Counted from the stretch's first letter, positions 25,516-35,373 are shown. The stretch is 64,000 nucleotides of DNA from Pseudomonas oligotrophica (GCF_021726475.1 NZ_JAKJRU010000002.1:124001-188000); one strand, 5' to 3'. The notes: generated from the letters alone by a model not told the origin. Translations and numbers: made by a program.

Positions 25516-26856
25516 TCACGCCAGCTTGAGCACCTTGGCCAGCACGATCTTCGGCCCGCGCATCTTCTTGATGACGATCTGCAGGCCCTCGACGCGCAGT
25601 TCCTCGTTCTCCTCGGGGACGCGCTTGAGGCTCTCGTAGACCAGCCCGGCGAGGGTCTCGGCCTCGATGTGGTCCAGGTCGACGCCGAGCAGGCGCTCGA
25701 CCTTGAACAGCGGCGTGTCGCCGCGCACCAGCAGCTTGCCGGGCTGGTAGGCGAGCACGCCGCGCTCGGCCTTGCGGTGCTCGTCCTGGATGTCGCCGAC
25801 CAGCACTTCGAGCACGTCCTCCATGGTCAGGAAGCCGATCACCTTGTGGTCGCCTTCCTCGACCAGCACGAAGTGCGCGCCGCCCTGGCGGAACTGCTCG
25901 AGCAGCGCGTTGAGCGGCATGTGCTTGGAGACGCGCTCGAGCGGCCGCAGCAGGCCGTCGAGGACGAAGTGCTCGGCCAGGTGCTCGTCGCCGGCCAGCG
26001 CCAGCAGCAGATCCTTGATGTGCAGCAGGCCGACGTACTCGCCCGACTCGCGCTCGTACACCGGGTAGCGGCTGTATTTGTGCCGGCGCACCACGTCGAG
26101 GATTTCGGCCAGCGAGGCGTCGTGCTCCAGCTGCACCAGGTCCTCGCGCGAGTTGGCCCAGTCGACCACTTCCAGCTCGCTCATCTCCACCGCCGAGGCG
26201 AGCACCTGGATGTGCCGGTTGCTCGGGTCCATGGCGCGGTTGGAATGCAGGATCAGCTTGAGCTCGTCACGGGTGTAGTGGTGCTCGTGATGCGGCCCCG
26301 GCTCGCCCTGGCCGGCGATGCGCAGGATGGCGTTGGCGCTGGCGTTGAGCAGGTAGATCGCCGGGTACATCAGCCAGTAGAACAGGTACAGCGGCGCGGC
26401 CGTCCACAGCGACAGCAGCTCCGGCTTGCGGATCGCCCAGGACTTGGGCGCCAGCTCGCCGACCACGATGTGCAGGTAGGAAATGATGAAGAAGGCGGTG
26501 AAGAAGGCGATGCCGTGCACCAGCGCCGGGGTGTCGATGCCGATGGCCGCCAGCAGCGGTTCGAGCAGGTGCGCGAAGGCCGGTTCGCCGACCCAGCCCA
26601 GGCCCAGCGAGGCCAGGGTGATGCCCAGCTGGCAGGCCGACAGGTAGGCGTCGAGCTGGTTGTGCACCTTGCGCAGGATGCGCCCGCGCCAGCCGTGGGC
26701 ATCGGCGATGGCCTCGACCTTGGTCGAGCGCAGCTTGACCATGGCGAACTCGGCGGCGACGAAGAAGCCGTTGAGCAGGACCAGGAACAGGGCGAAGAAA
26801 ATCAGGCCGAGATCGGCGAAGTACGAGGGAGCGGTGTAGCCGGGGGAGGGGTCCAT
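25516..26856 (-). CDS. CNNM/CorC-family (HlyC/CorC) membrane protein
   Basis: The 446-residue protein has an N-terminal DUF21/CNNM membrane domain (about 10-210; LLNGFFVAAEFAMVKLR), a pair of CBS domains (about 225-345; DVVRRHKYSRYPVYE, FLTMEDVLEVLVGDI) and a C-terminal CorC-HlyC transporter-associated domain. Relatives transport or regulate Mg2+/Co2+ or Na+, and the old hemolysin label is not reliable. It starts with MDPSPGYTAPSYFADL. It stands 97 bp downstream of phoR on the same strand. Confidence 0.88.
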   Translation of the reverse strand: MDPSPGYTAPSYFADLGLIFFALFLVLLNGFFVAAEFAMVKLRSTKVEAIADAHGWRGRILRKVHNQLDAYLSACQLGITLASLGLGWVGEPAFAHLLEPLLAAIGIDTPALVHGIAFFTAFFIISYLHIVVGELAPKSWAIRKPELLSLWTAAPLYLFYWLMYPAIYLLNASANAILRIAGQGEPGPHHEHHYTRDELKLILHSNRAMDPSNRHIQVLASAVEMSELEVVDWANSREDLVQLEHDASLAEILDVVRRHKYSRYPVYERESGEYVGLLHIKDLLLALAGDEHLAEHFVLDGLLRPLERVSKHMPLNALLEQFRQGGAHFVLVEEGDHKVIGFLTMEDVLEVLVGDIQDEHRKAERGVLAYQPGKLLVRGDTPLFKVERLLGVDLDHIEAETLAGLVYESLKRVPEENEELRVEGLQIVIKKMRGPKIVLAKVLKLA

Positions 26857-26925
26857 GGGTGCTTTGCGTGATGGGTGAGCGATCGAGAATGGAGGCTGGC
26901 CGGCGGCATTTCAAGCGCCCGGGGC

Positions 26926-26954
26926 AGCCGCCGGCCGGAATCCGGCCTTCGGCT
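26926..26954 (-). terminator. Hairpin at the 3' end of phoR
   Basis: On the minus strand AGCCG-GGCCGG pairs with CCGGCC-CGGCT through an ATT loop, with a 2x2 internal mismatch. It overlaps the last base of the phoR stop. No T-run follows, so read-through into the CNNM gene is possible. Confidence 0.35.
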
Positions 26955-28255
26955 CAGTCGCCGACCAGCTGCTCGGGCTGGAAATGGCAGGTGAACACGC
27001 TGCCTTTGCCCGGTGTGCTGCTGATATCCAGGCGGCCATGGTGGCGCAGCAGCACGTGCTTGACGATGGCCAGCCCCAGGCCCGTGCCGCCGGTGCTGCT
27101 GGCGCGGCTGGAGTCGACCCGGTAGAAGCGCTCGGTCAGGCGCGGCAGGTGCTTGGGCTCGATGCCGATGCCGTTGTCCTCGACGCTCAGGTGCGCGCCG
27201 TATTCGTTGCGCCACCAGCGGATGCGGATCTCGCCGCCGTCGGGGGTGTACTTCACCGCGTTGAACACCAGGTTGGAGAAGGCGCTGCGCAGCTCCGCAT
27301 CGCTGCCCTTGAGCCGCAGCCCGGCCTCGGCGTCGAGGCTGATGCGGTGTCCACGCTCGCCGGACAGCGCCTGGGCGTCGTTGCGGATGCTCTGCAGCAG
27401 TGCGCCGACTTCCACCGGGTGGCTGCCGCTGGGCGGGTTGGTGGCCTCCAGCTTGGCCAGCAGCAGCAGGTCGTTGAGCAGGTGCTGCATGCGCCCGGCC
27501 TGCTGGTTCATCTGCTGCAGCGCGCGCAGCCAGCGCGGGTTGACCTGCTCGGTGTTCTCCAGCAGCGTCTCCAGGTAGCCGGAGATCACCGTCAGCGGCG
27601 TACGCAGCTCGTGGCTGACGTTGGCGACGAAGTCCTTGCGCATCTGCTCGAGCTGGTGCAGCCGGGTGACGTCGCGCACCAGCAGCAGATGCTCGCTGTT
27701 GCCGTAGCGGGTGATGTTGAACTGCAGGCGGATGCGGTCGTTGACCGGCGAGGGCAGCTCCAGCGGCTCCTCGTAGCGGCCCTTCGCGAAGTAGTCCTTG
27801 AATGCCGGATGGCGTACCAGGTTGCCGATGGGGTGGCCGCTGTCCTGGCGTTTCTTCAGGCCGAGCAGGTGGTCGGCGGCGGGGTTCCACCATTCCAGGT
27901 TGCCGTCGCTGTCGAGCATGATCACCGCGTCCTTGAGCGCAGCGGTCGAGCCCTGCACGCGGTCGATCACCGCCTGCAGCTGGCCGCGCAGGCGCAGGTC
28001 GCGGCGTTGCATCTGGTAGAGGCTGTCGAACACGTCACCCCACAGGCCGACCGCGTCGGGCGGCGGGCTGTCCGGCTCGCTGCTCTTGAGCCAGCGCTGC
28101 AGGCGCAGTACCTGGTAGAGCGTCCAGGCCAGGTAGCCGAGCGCGCCGAGCGCCAGCGCCCAGCCGTATTCGCCGGTCACCAGGCCCGCCAGCAGGCAGA
28201 TACCCAAGAGAAGCAGCAGCTTGCGCACCAGCGCGCCTTGCCAGTCCTGATTCAA
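26954..28255 (-). CDS. phoR: Phosphate regulon sensor histidine kinase
   Basis: PhoR phosphorylates PhoB when phosphate is scarce, under control of the Pst transporter and PhoU. The 433 residues contain two N-terminal membrane helices (about 8-45), a PAS domain, the dimerisation/phospho-His box VSHELRTPLT, the N box FSNLVFNAVKYT, the G1 box VEDNGIGIEP and the G2 box GGTGLGLAIVKHV. It is 81 bp downstream of phoB, as in P. aeruginosa. Confidence 0.96.
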   Translation of the reverse strand: MNQDWQGALVRKLLLLLGICLLAGLVTGEYGWALALGALGYLAWTLYQVLRLQRWLKSSEPDSPPPDAVGLWGDVFDSLYQMQRRDLRLRGQLQAVIDRVQGSTAALKDAVIMLDSDGNLEWWNPAADHLLGLKKRQDSGHPIGNLVRHPAFKDYFAKGRYEEPLELPSPVNDRIRLQFNITRYGNSEHLLLVRDVTRLHQLEQMRKDFVANVSHELRTPLTVISGYLETLLENTEQVNPRWLRALQQMNQQAGRMQHLLNDLLLLAKLEATNPPSGSHPVEVGALLQSIRNDAQALSGERGHRISLDAEAGLRLKGSDAELRSAFSNLVFNAVKYTPDGGEIRIRWWRNEYGAHLSVEDNGIGIEPKHLPRLTERFYRVDSSRASSTGGTGLGLAIVKHVLLRHHGRLDISSTPGKGSVFTCHFQPEQLVGD

Positions 28256-28336
28256 TCAGCGAGCTCCCGATCAGTCGCAGATGCGCCGCAATGGTGGCGC
28301 CCGCAGGGCGTTACATCCTTGTGCTCCACCGGCGGG

Positions 28337-29026
<690 letters not shown>

Positions 29027-29073
29027 GGTCAAGCCTCGGTCGTTCTTGTCGCCCGGCATTAGATAACGCAATT

Positions 29074-29091
29074 GTTGCAGCGATGTGACAG
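29074..29091 (-). promoter_or_regulatory. Candidate Pho box and promoter of phoB
   Basis: On the minus strand CTGTCAC-ATCG-CTGCAAC fits the direct-repeat Pho box (CTGTCAT, 4-bp gap, CTGTCAT) at 6/7 and 4/7. About 10 bp further towards phoB comes a TATCTAAT sequence, at the spacing expected of a -10 box in PhoB-activated promoters. The placement 48 bp before the phoB ATG supports autoregulation. The second half-site is weak. Confidence 0.55.
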
Positions 29092-29159
29092 CTTGGCGAA
29101 CCCCGTTAGAGCCCTGCGCCGCACCCGCCAGGCTGCCGCGCTGGGGCCCTGGCGGCGGC

Positions 29160-30050
29160 TCAGCGGACCGCGTAGTCGAGCATGCAGCCGAGCAGCACGG
29201 AGAGCCCGGCCCAGTGGTTGTGCAGGAAGGCGTGGAAGCAGGCCAGGCGCTCGCGCGTGCGGGTCTGGCGGAACTCCCAGAGGTACAGGCCGAGGGCGAC
29301 CAGCAGCCCGGCGTGGAACCACAGGCCCAGCTCGAAGCGCGCGCCGGCCAGCAGCAGGCAGAACAGCGCCAGGCACTGCAGGGTGAGGATCACCACGCGG
29401 TCGGCATCGCCGAACAGGATCGCGGTGGACTTGATGCCGATCTTCAGGTCGTCCTCGCGGTCGGCCATGGCGTAGTAGGTGTCGTAGGCCACCGTCCACA
29501 CCACGTTGGCGACGAACAGCAGCCAGGCCTCGGGCGGCAGGCTGCCGCGCTCGGCGGTGAAGCACATCAGGATGCCCCAGGAATAGGCCGCGCCGAGCAC
29601 CACCTGCGGGTAGTAGGTGTAGCGCTTCATGAATGGGTAGAGCGAGGCGACCGCCAGCGCGCCGAACGACAGCCACACGGTGGTGGCGTTGGTCAGCAGT
29701 ACCAGGCCGAAGCTCAGCGCCACCAGCACGGCGAACAGCAGCCAGCCCTCGCGCGGCTTGACGCGGCCGGTGGCCATCGGACGCTCGCGGGTGCGCTGCA
29801 CGTGGCCGTCGAAGTTGCGGTCGGCAAAATCGTTGATCACGCAGCCGGCCGAACGCATGAGGAACACGCCGAGCGTGAAGATCACCAGGTTGGCGATGCC
29901 CGGCTGGCCTTCGCCGGCGATCCACAGCGCGGTCAGCGTCGGCCACAGCAGCAGGTAGATGCCGATCGGCCGGTCCCAGCGCATCAGCTGGATGAAGTCC
30001 CAGGCGCGCGGGTGAAGGCGATTGCACGATTGCAGGAGTTTCAGATACAT
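29160..30050 (-). CDS. ubiA: 4-hydroxybenzoate polyprenyltransferase
   Basis: UbiA attaches the polyprenyl chain to 4-hydroxybenzoate in ubiquinone synthesis, in the inner membrane. The 296 residues carry the first Asp-rich motif [19 protein letters not shown] and the second [13 protein letters not shown], both needed for Mg2+-diphosphate binding, and about eight or nine helices. It lies 46 bp downstream of ubiC, which makes its substrate, so they probably form an operon. Confidence 0.97.
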   Translation of the reverse strand: MYLKLLQSCNRLHPRAWDFIQLMRWDRPIGIYLLLWPTLTALWIAGEGQPGIANLVIFTLGVFLMRSAGCVINDFADRNFDGHVQRTRERPMATGRVKPREGWLLFAVLVALSFGLVLLTNATTVWLSFGALAVASLYPFMKRYTYYPQVVLGAAYSWGILMCFTAERGSLPPEAWLLFVANVVWTVAYDTYYAMADREDDLKIGIKSTAILFGDADRVVILTLQCLALFCLLLAGARFELGLWFHAGLLVALGLYLWEFRQTRTRERLACFHAFLHNHWAGLSVLLGCMLDYAVR

Positions 30051-30096
30051 CGGCGGCTCCGTGCGGAAGATGACGAATCAGACGCGGCAGCGCGGC

Positions 30097-30636
30097 TCAC
30101 GGTGCGATGCCGGCGGCTTGCCAGAGTTCGGGCAGGAATACCTCGGCTACCAGCACGCCGAGGTGCTCGCGGCTGAAGCGCGAGCGGCGCGCCCACAGGT
30201 CGGGGTGGCGATGCTCCGGCGGCAGCCAGGCCGCCGGGTAGCGGCAGGCTTGCAGCGTGCCGCGGGTGAATGCCGGATCGCTGAACAGCAGTTCGCCGAG
30301 CGAGCGGCTGCCCAGGCCCTGTAGGTCCATGTCGGAACGCTCCAGCGCGGCGCGCGCGGCGACGCTGCGGGCGAACACCCAGGGCCGCCCGTGCCCGCAC
30401 AGGTAGACTTCGCGCACCCAGCCCTGGCTGCCCCCGGCCACGCCCAGCGCACTGCATTCGTCGTCACGCAGCAGCTGCCAGCCCTCGGCGAGCGGCGTGA
30501 CGCTGAACGCACCGCCTGCCAGCTCGGTGAGGCGTCGGGTGAGCGAGCCTTTGTCGACGTAGAGCCAGTCATGCTGCAGCGGGTCGAGCGGCGTCGGCAG
30601 TTGGTTGGCGGTCAGCCAGGTGTGGAGTTCAGGCAC
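30097..30636 (-). CDS. ubiC: Chorismate lyase
   Basis: UbiC splits chorismate to 4-hydroxybenzoate and pyruvate, feeding UbiA. The 179 residues show the UbiC pattern: N-terminal LHTWLTANQLPTPLDPLQHDWL, internal VREVYLCG and FARSVAAR, and C-terminal FSREHLGVLVAEVFLPELW. The gene order ubiC-ubiA-phoB-phoR is the Pseudomonas arrangement. Confidence 0.93.
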   Translation of the reverse strand: MPELHTWLTANQLPTPLDPLQHDWLYVDKGSLTRRLTELAGGAFSVTPLAEGWQLLRDDECSALGVAGGSQGWVREVYLCGHGRPWVFARSVAARAALERSDMDLQGLGSRSLGELLFSDPAFTRGTLQACRYPAAWLPPEHRHPDLWARRSRFSREHLGVLVAEVFLPELWQAAGIAP

Positions 30637-30760
30637 AGGCGATAGAGGGTGCGGTTCCGAGAAGGCGGGGAGTCTAACAAGAAAGCCGGCCAGCGCGATG
30701 GCTCCGGCGGTTGCGCAGCTTGTCGATGTTGGTTACAACCCTGCGCATTCCCCGCCCGGA

Positions 30761-31720
30761 ATGTCCGCCATGCACCTGCACGACTCGATGATGAACGGCT
30801 CGATGATGAACGATAGTGCGGTGTACAAGACCTTACTGGAATCGACCAAGGCCATTCCCTGGAAGATCGACTGGGCCACCATGACGTTTGCCTATATCGG
30901 CCCGCAGATCGAAACCCTGCTGGGCTGGCCGCAGGGCAGTTGGCTGAGCGCCAATGACTGGGCAGAGCGCATGCACCCGGAAGACCGCGAGTGGGTGGTG
31001 AATTTCTGTGTGGCGCAGTCCCAGTCAGGCCTCGACCACGAGGCCGACTATCGCGCGCTGACCCGCGACGGTCGTTATGTGTGGATTCGCGATGTGGTGC
31101 ATGTGCTGCGCAATGCCGCGGGCGAGGTCGAAGCGCTGGTTGGCTTCATGTTCGACATCAGCGAGCGCAAGCAGACCGAGCAAAAGCTGTTGCAGCTGCA
31201 GAAGCAGCTGGAAGAACTTTCCTATCAGGACGGCCTTACCGGCGTGGCCAACCGGCGCATGTTCGACAACCGCTTGCAGATGGAGTGGAGCAATGCCCAG
31301 CGCAACAGCCTGCCGCTTTCCCTGATCCTGCTGGATATCGACTATTTCAAGCAGTACAACGACCACTATGGCCATGTGCGCGGCGAGGATTGCCTGAAAA
31401 GCGTTGGCCAGGCCCTGAGCGGTGCCGCCGTGCGCCCGCGTGACCTGCTGGCCCGTTATGGCGGTGAAGAGTTCGTCCTGTTGCTTCCAGAGACCGATGC
31501 GCAGGCTGCGGCCCAGGTTGCCGAGCGCTGTCGCCAGCTGATTCGCGGACAAAATATCCAGCACGCCCACTCCCAGGTCGCACCGCTGCTGACGATCAGT
31601 CTGGGCGTCGGTACTCTCGTACCAGGCCCGTTCGACCAGCCCGAGGCCTTTCTCGAAAGGGTGGATAGCCTGCTCTACAAGGCCAAGCATCAGGGCCGCG
31701 ACCAGGCGGTACTCGCTTAG
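30761..31720 (+). CDS. PAS-GGDEF diguanylate cyclase
   Basis: The protein (319 residues from ATG 30761) is soluble. A PAS domain (about 25-140; TLLGWPQG, MHPEDREW, VGFMFDISERK) precedes a coiled linker and a GGDEF domain (about 165-315). The active site reads RYGGEEFVLLLPE, so cyclase activity making c-di-GMP is expected. RPRD five residues before GGEEF is an intact RxxD inhibitory site for product feedback. The N-terminal MHLHDSMMNGSMMNDS is Met/His-rich. ATGs at 30761, 30770, 30788 and 30791 are possible; none has a strong Shine-Dalgarno. It sits between ubiC and glcC. Confidence 0.85.
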   Translation: MSAMHLHDSMMNGSMMNDSAVYKTLLESTKAIPWKIDWATMTFAYIGPQIETLLGWPQGSWLSANDWAERMHPEDREWVVNFCVAQSQSGLDHEADYRALTRDGRYVWIRDVVHVLRNAAGEVEALVGFMFDISERKQTEQKLLQLQKQLEELSYQDGLTGVANRRMFDNRLQMEWSNAQRNSLPLSLILLDIDYFKQYNDHYGHVRGEDCLKSVGQALSGAAVRPRDLLARYGGEEFVLLLPETDAQAAAQVAERCRQLIRGQNIQHAHSQVAPLLTISLGVGTLVPGPFDQPEAFLERVDSLLYKAKHQGRDQAVLA

Positions 31721-31800
31721 CCCTGAGGGTGAGCTTTCGAGGGGGGCCGGTTTGGGTGTAAGAATCGACAGCCACCCTGCGTTCGTCCAGCCTCCGGTTT

Positions 31801-32574
31801 TTATGCCCAACCCTCCAGCCGCATGGTCGCCCGCACCAGGCGCTGCTCCTCCTGCTCGATCTCCTTGAGATTGTCGCGGATGCTGTGGATGTGGTCGCGC
31901 GCCGCGCGCTGGGCCTGCTCGGGCAGGCGCTCGGTCACCGCGTGGTAGAGCCGCGAGTGCTGGCGGTCGATCTGCCGCTTGGGCGCCGGGCGGTGGTAGA
32001 GGTTGTTCACCGAGGCGAACACGGTGCTGAGCATCAGGTCGGTCAGCGAGCGCAGGGTGTGCACCAGCACCGGGTTGTGCGAGGCCTCGCAGATGGCCAG
32101 GTGGAAGGCATGGTCGAGGCGGGCGTGCTCGCGCGGGTCGGCGCCCTCGCCCTCGGCATGCGCGGCGAGCATCTCCTCGTAGCGCCGGCGCAACAGGACG
32201 AAGTCCGCCTCGGTGCCGCGCAGCGCCGCCAGCCGCGCCGACTCGCCTTCCAGCAGGGCGCGCACCTCGAGCAGGTCGTAGAGCGTGCGCGGCTGCGAGT
32301 TGAACAGGTGCATCAGCGGGCTGGCGTCGTGGCTGTCCGACAGCTGCGCGACGAACGAGCCGCGACCCTGCGCCGTCTCGATGATGCCGCGCCCGCGCAG
32401 CACCCGCAGGCCCTCGCGCAGGGCCGAACGCGAGATGCCGAGCTTCTCGCACAGGCGCCGCTCCGAGGGCAGCGCCTGGCCGACCTTGAGCACGCCGTCG
32501 ACGATCAGCCGCTCGATGCGCTCGGCCACCACATCGGCAACTTGACGACGGTCATTGTGTTTTTCGCTCAGCAT
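31801..32574 (-). CDS. glcC: GntR/FadR-type transcriptional regulator of glycolate use
   Basis: The 257-residue regulator has an N-terminal winged helix (SERRLCEKLGISRSALREGL, about 34-53) and a C-terminal FCD domain that binds the effector (RLDHAFHLAICEASHNPV supplies the metal histidine). Divergence from glcD and two matching palindromes in the gap identify it as GlcC, activating or derepressing glc genes with glycolate. ATG 32574 is preferred, with GGGAGA upstream; a TTG five codons earlier is possible. Confidence 0.92.
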   Translation of the reverse strand: MLSEKHNDRRQVADVVAERIERLIVDGVLKVGQALPSERRLCEKLGISRSALREGLRVLRGRGIIETAQGRGSFVAQLSDSHDASPLMHLFNSQPRTLYDLLEVRALLEGESARLAALRGTEADFVLLRRRYEEMLAAHAEGEGADPREHARLDHAFHLAICEASHNPVLVHTLRSLTDLMLSTVFASVNNLYHRPAPKRQIDRQHSRLYHAVTERLPEQAQRAARDHIHSIRDNLKEIEQEEQRLVRATMRLEGWA

Positions 32575-32590
32575 GCAGGGTTCTCCCAAG

Positions 32591-32603
32591 CTGGTAGGAC
32601 CAG
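32591..32603. promoter_or_regulatory. GlcC-type operator 1 (glcC-proximal)
   Basis: CTGGTAGGACCAG is an inverted repeat, CTGGT-AGG-ACCAG, of the GntR/FadR type (TGGT-N3-ACCA). It lies 17 bp upstream of the glcC ATG, where a bound dimer would block or modulate glcC transcription. The same 15-bp core CTGGTAGGACCAGTT recurs 107 bp away. Confidence 0.65.
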
Positions 32604-32695
32604 TTGCCGGAAAGTTTAGCCCGAAGCCCGCCGGCTGTGCAGTGGCGCCGGTCCGAGCGGGTTTCCGCTAGTCCCGCACCGGGTATCGCTACAAA

Positions 32696-32712
32696 AACTG
32701 GTAGGACCAGTT
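32696..32712. promoter_or_regulatory. GlcC-type operator 2 (glcD-proximal)
   Basis: AACTGGTAGGACCAGTT has perfect 7-bp half-sites around AGG. It is about 98 bp before the glcD ATG and 107 bp from operator 1, close to ten helical turns, which would let two bound dimers sit on the same DNA face. Identity of the two cores strongly suggests one regulator, most simply GlcC. Confidence 0.7.
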
Positions 32713-32809
32713 ATCGCGCCCATGGACGCCAGGTGGCGGGCCAGCTAAAGATGCGGCATCTCACCGCAGCGGCCGTGCTGGGGTGACCGTACGAGAGCGG
32801 CGAACCTGC

Positions 32810-34309
32810 ATGAATATCCTCTACGACGAACGCGTCGACGGCGCGTTGCCCAAGGTCGACAAGGCCGCCCTGCTGGCCGAGCTGCAGCGCACGCTGCCGG
32901 ACCTGGAAATCCTCCATCGCGGCGAAGACCTCAAGCCGTACGAATGCGACGGCCTGTCGGCCTACCGCACCACGCCGATGCTGGTGGTGCTGCCCGAGCG
33001 GGTCGAGCAGGTCGAGACGCTGCTCAAGCTCTGCCACCGGCGCGGCGTGCCGGTGGTCGCCCGCGGCGCCGGCACCGGCCTGTCCGGCGGCGCGCTGCCG
33101 CTGGAGCAGGGCATCCTGCTGGTGATGGCGCGCTTCAACAAGATTCTCGAGGTCGACCCTGCCGGCCGTTTCGCCCGCGTCCAGCCCGGCGTGCGCAACC
33201 TGGCGATCTCCCAGGCCGCCGCGCCCCATGAGCTGTACTACGCGCCGGATCCGTCGTCGCAGATCGCCTGCTCGATCGGCGGCAACGTCGCCGAGAATGC
33301 CGGCGGCGTGCACTGCCTGAAGTACGGGCTGACCGTGCACAACCTGCTCAAGGTGGAGATCCTCACCGTCGAGGGCGAGCGCATGACGCTCGGCTCCGAC
33401 GCGCTGGATTCGCCGGGCTTCGACCTCCTGGCGCTGTTCACCGGCTCCGAGGGCATGCTCGGCATCGTCACCGAGGTGACGGTCAAGCTGCTGCCCAAGC
33501 CGCAGGTGGCCAAGGTGCTGCTCGCTGCGTTCGACTCGGTGGAGAAGGCCGGCCGCGCGGTGGGCGACATCATCGCCGCCGGCATCATCCCCGGCGGGCT
33601 GGAGATGATGGACAACCTGTCGATCCGCGCCGCCGAGGACTTCATCCACGCCGGCTACCCGGTGGACGCCGAGGCGATCCTGCTCTGCGAGCTGGATGGC
33701 GTCGAGGCCGACGTGCACGACGACTGCGCGCGCGTCAGCGAAGTGCTGAAGCTGGCCGGCGCCACCGAAGTACGCCTGGCCAGGGACGAAGCCGAGCGCG
33801 TGCGCTTCTGGGCCGGGCGCAAGAATGCCTTCCCGGCGGTCGGTCGTATCTCGCCGGATTACTACTGCATGGACGGCACCATCCCGCGGCGCGAGCTGCC
33901 GGGCGTGCTCAAGGGCATCGCCGATCTGTCCGAGCAGTTCGGCCTGCGCGTGGCCAACGTGTTCCACGCCGGCGACGGCAACATGCACCCGCTGATCCTC
34001 TTCGATGCCAACCAGCCCGGTGAGCTGGAGCGCGCCGAGGAACTGGGCGGCAAGATCCTCGAGCTCTGCGTCGAGGTCGGCGGCAGCATCACCGGCGAGC
34101 ACGGTGTCGGCCGCGAGAAGATCAACCAGATGTGCGCGCAGTTCAACAGTGACGAGCTGACCCTGTTCCACGCGGTGAAGGCGGCCTTCGACCCGAGCGG
34201 CCTGCTCAACCCCGGCAAGAACATCCCGACCCTGCATCGCTGCGCCGAATTCGGCCGCATGCACATCCACAACGGCCAGCTGCCCTTCCCCGAACTGGAG
34301 CGTTTCTGA
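32810..34309 (+). CDS. glcD: Glycolate oxidase subunit GlcD (FAD)
   Basis: GlcD is the FAD catalytic subunit of membrane-associated glycolate dehydrogenase, making glyoxylate. At 499 residues it equals the E. coli protein. It shows ARGAGTGLSGGALPLEQG and ENAGGVHCLKYGLT of the PCMH FAD domain and the C-terminal HAGDGNMHPLI and TGEHGVGREK motifs. ATG 32810 (MNILYDERVDG) is the canonical start; an upstream GTG adds nine residues. It heads glcDEF and overlaps glcE by one base (TGATG). Confidence 0.97.
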   Translation: MNILYDERVDGALPKVDKAALLAELQRTLPDLEILHRGEDLKPYECDGLSAYRTTPMLVVLPERVEQVETLLKLCHRRGVPVVARGAGTGLSGGALPLEQGILLVMARFNKILEVDPAGRFARVQPGVRNLAISQAAAPHELYYAPDPSSQIACSIGGNVAENAGGVHCLKYGLTVHNLLKVEILTVEGERMTLGSDALDSPGFDLLALFTGSEGMLGIVTEVTVKLLPKPQVAKVLLAAFDSVEKAGRAVGDIIAAGIIPGGLEMMDNLSIRAAEDFIHAGYPVDAEAILLCELDGVEADVHDDCARVSEVLKLAGATEVRLARDEAERVRFWAGRKNAFPAVGRISPDYYCMDGTIPRRELPGVLKGIADLSEQFGLRVANVFHAGDGNMHPLILFDANQPGELERAEELGGKILELCVEVGGSITGEHGVGREKINQMCAQFNSDELTLFHAVKAAFDPSGLLNPGKNIPTLHRCAEFGRMHIHNGQLPFPELERF

Positions 34310-35367
34310 TGTCCGTGATCGCCAACGACGCCAGCGCGCAACTGCTGGACCAGGTCAACCAGGCGCTGGCCGCCAACACCCCGCTGCGCATCCAGGGCAG
34401 CGGCAGCAAGGCCTTCCTCGGCCGCGCGGCCGAGGGCCAGCTGCTCGACGTGCGCGAGCATCGCGGCATCGTCAGCTACGACCCCACCGAGCTGGTGGTG
34501 AGCGTGCGTGCCGGCACCCCGCTGGCCGAGCTGGAAGCCGCGCTGGACGCCGCCGGGCAGATGCTGCCCTGCGAGCCGCCGCATTTCGGCGAAGGCGCCA
34601 CCGTCGGCGGCATGATCGCCGCCGGGCTGTCCGGCCCGCGCCGGCCATGGAGCGGTTCGGTGCGCGATTTCGTGCTCGGCACGCGAATCATTACCGGCCA
34701 GGGCAAGCACCTGCGCTTCGGTGGCGAGGTGATGAAGAACGTCGCCGGCTACGACCTGTCGCGCCTGATGGCCGGCAGCTTCGGCTGCCTCGGCGTGCTC
34801 ACCGAAGTCTCGCTCAAGGTGCTGCCCAAGCCGCGCCAGTGCAGCAGCCTGCGCCTGGAGATCGACCTCGAGCGTGCGCTGCTCAAGCTCGCCGAATGGG
34901 GCCAGCAGCCGATTCCGATCAGCGCTGCCAGCCATGACGGGCAATTCCTCAACCTGCGCCTGGAAGGCGGCGAAGGATCGGTCAATGCCGCGCGCGAACG
35001 CATCGGTGGCGAGGACCTCGACCCTGGCTACTGGAACGAGCTGCGCGAGCAGCGCCTGGCCTTCTTTGCCGACGCGCGCCCGCTGTGGCGCCTGTCGCTG
35101 CCGAACAACACGCCGGCCGTGGCGCTGCCGGGCGAGCAACTGGTCGACTGGGCCGGCGCGCAGCGCTGGCTGAAGTCCGACGCCGACGCCGCAGGCATCC
35201 GCGCCATCGCGGCCGAAGTCGGTGGCCATGCCACCTGTTTCACCGCCGGTGCCGCCGAGCCGTTCCAGCCGCTGTCCGCGCCGCTGCTGCGCTACCACCG
35301 CCAGCTCAAGGCCGCGCTCGACCCGCAGGGGATCTTCAACCCCGGCCGCATGTATCCCGAGGTCTGA
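34309..35367 (+). CDS. glcE: Glycolate oxidase subunit GlcE (FAD)
   Basis: The 352-residue subunit is a shorter FAD-binding PCMH protein, paralogous to GlcD but lacking most of the C-terminal oxidase domain. It has LRIQGSGSKAFLGRA, GEGATVGGMIAAGLSGPRR and GGEVMKNVAGYDLSRLMAGS. All three subunits are required for activity in E. coli. It is translationally coupled to glcD and 6 bp from glcF. Confidence 0.95.
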   Translation: MSVIANDASAQLLDQVNQALAANTPLRIQGSGSKAFLGRAAEGQLLDVREHRGIVSYDPTELVVSVRAGTPLAELEAALDAAGQMLPCEPPHFGEGATVGGMIAAGLSGPRRPWSGSVRDFVLGTRIITGQGKHLRFGGEVMKNVAGYDLSRLMAGSFGCLGVLTEVSLKVLPKPRQCSSLRLEIDLERALLKLAEWGQQPIPISAASHDGQFLNLRLEGGEGSVNAARERIGGEDLDPGYWNELREQRLAFFADARPLWRLSLPNNTPAVALPGEQLVDWAGAQRWLKSDADAAGIRAIAAEVGGHATCFTAGAAEPFQPLSAPLLRYHRQLKAALDPQGIFNPGRMYPEV

Positions 35368-35373
35368 CGACGT

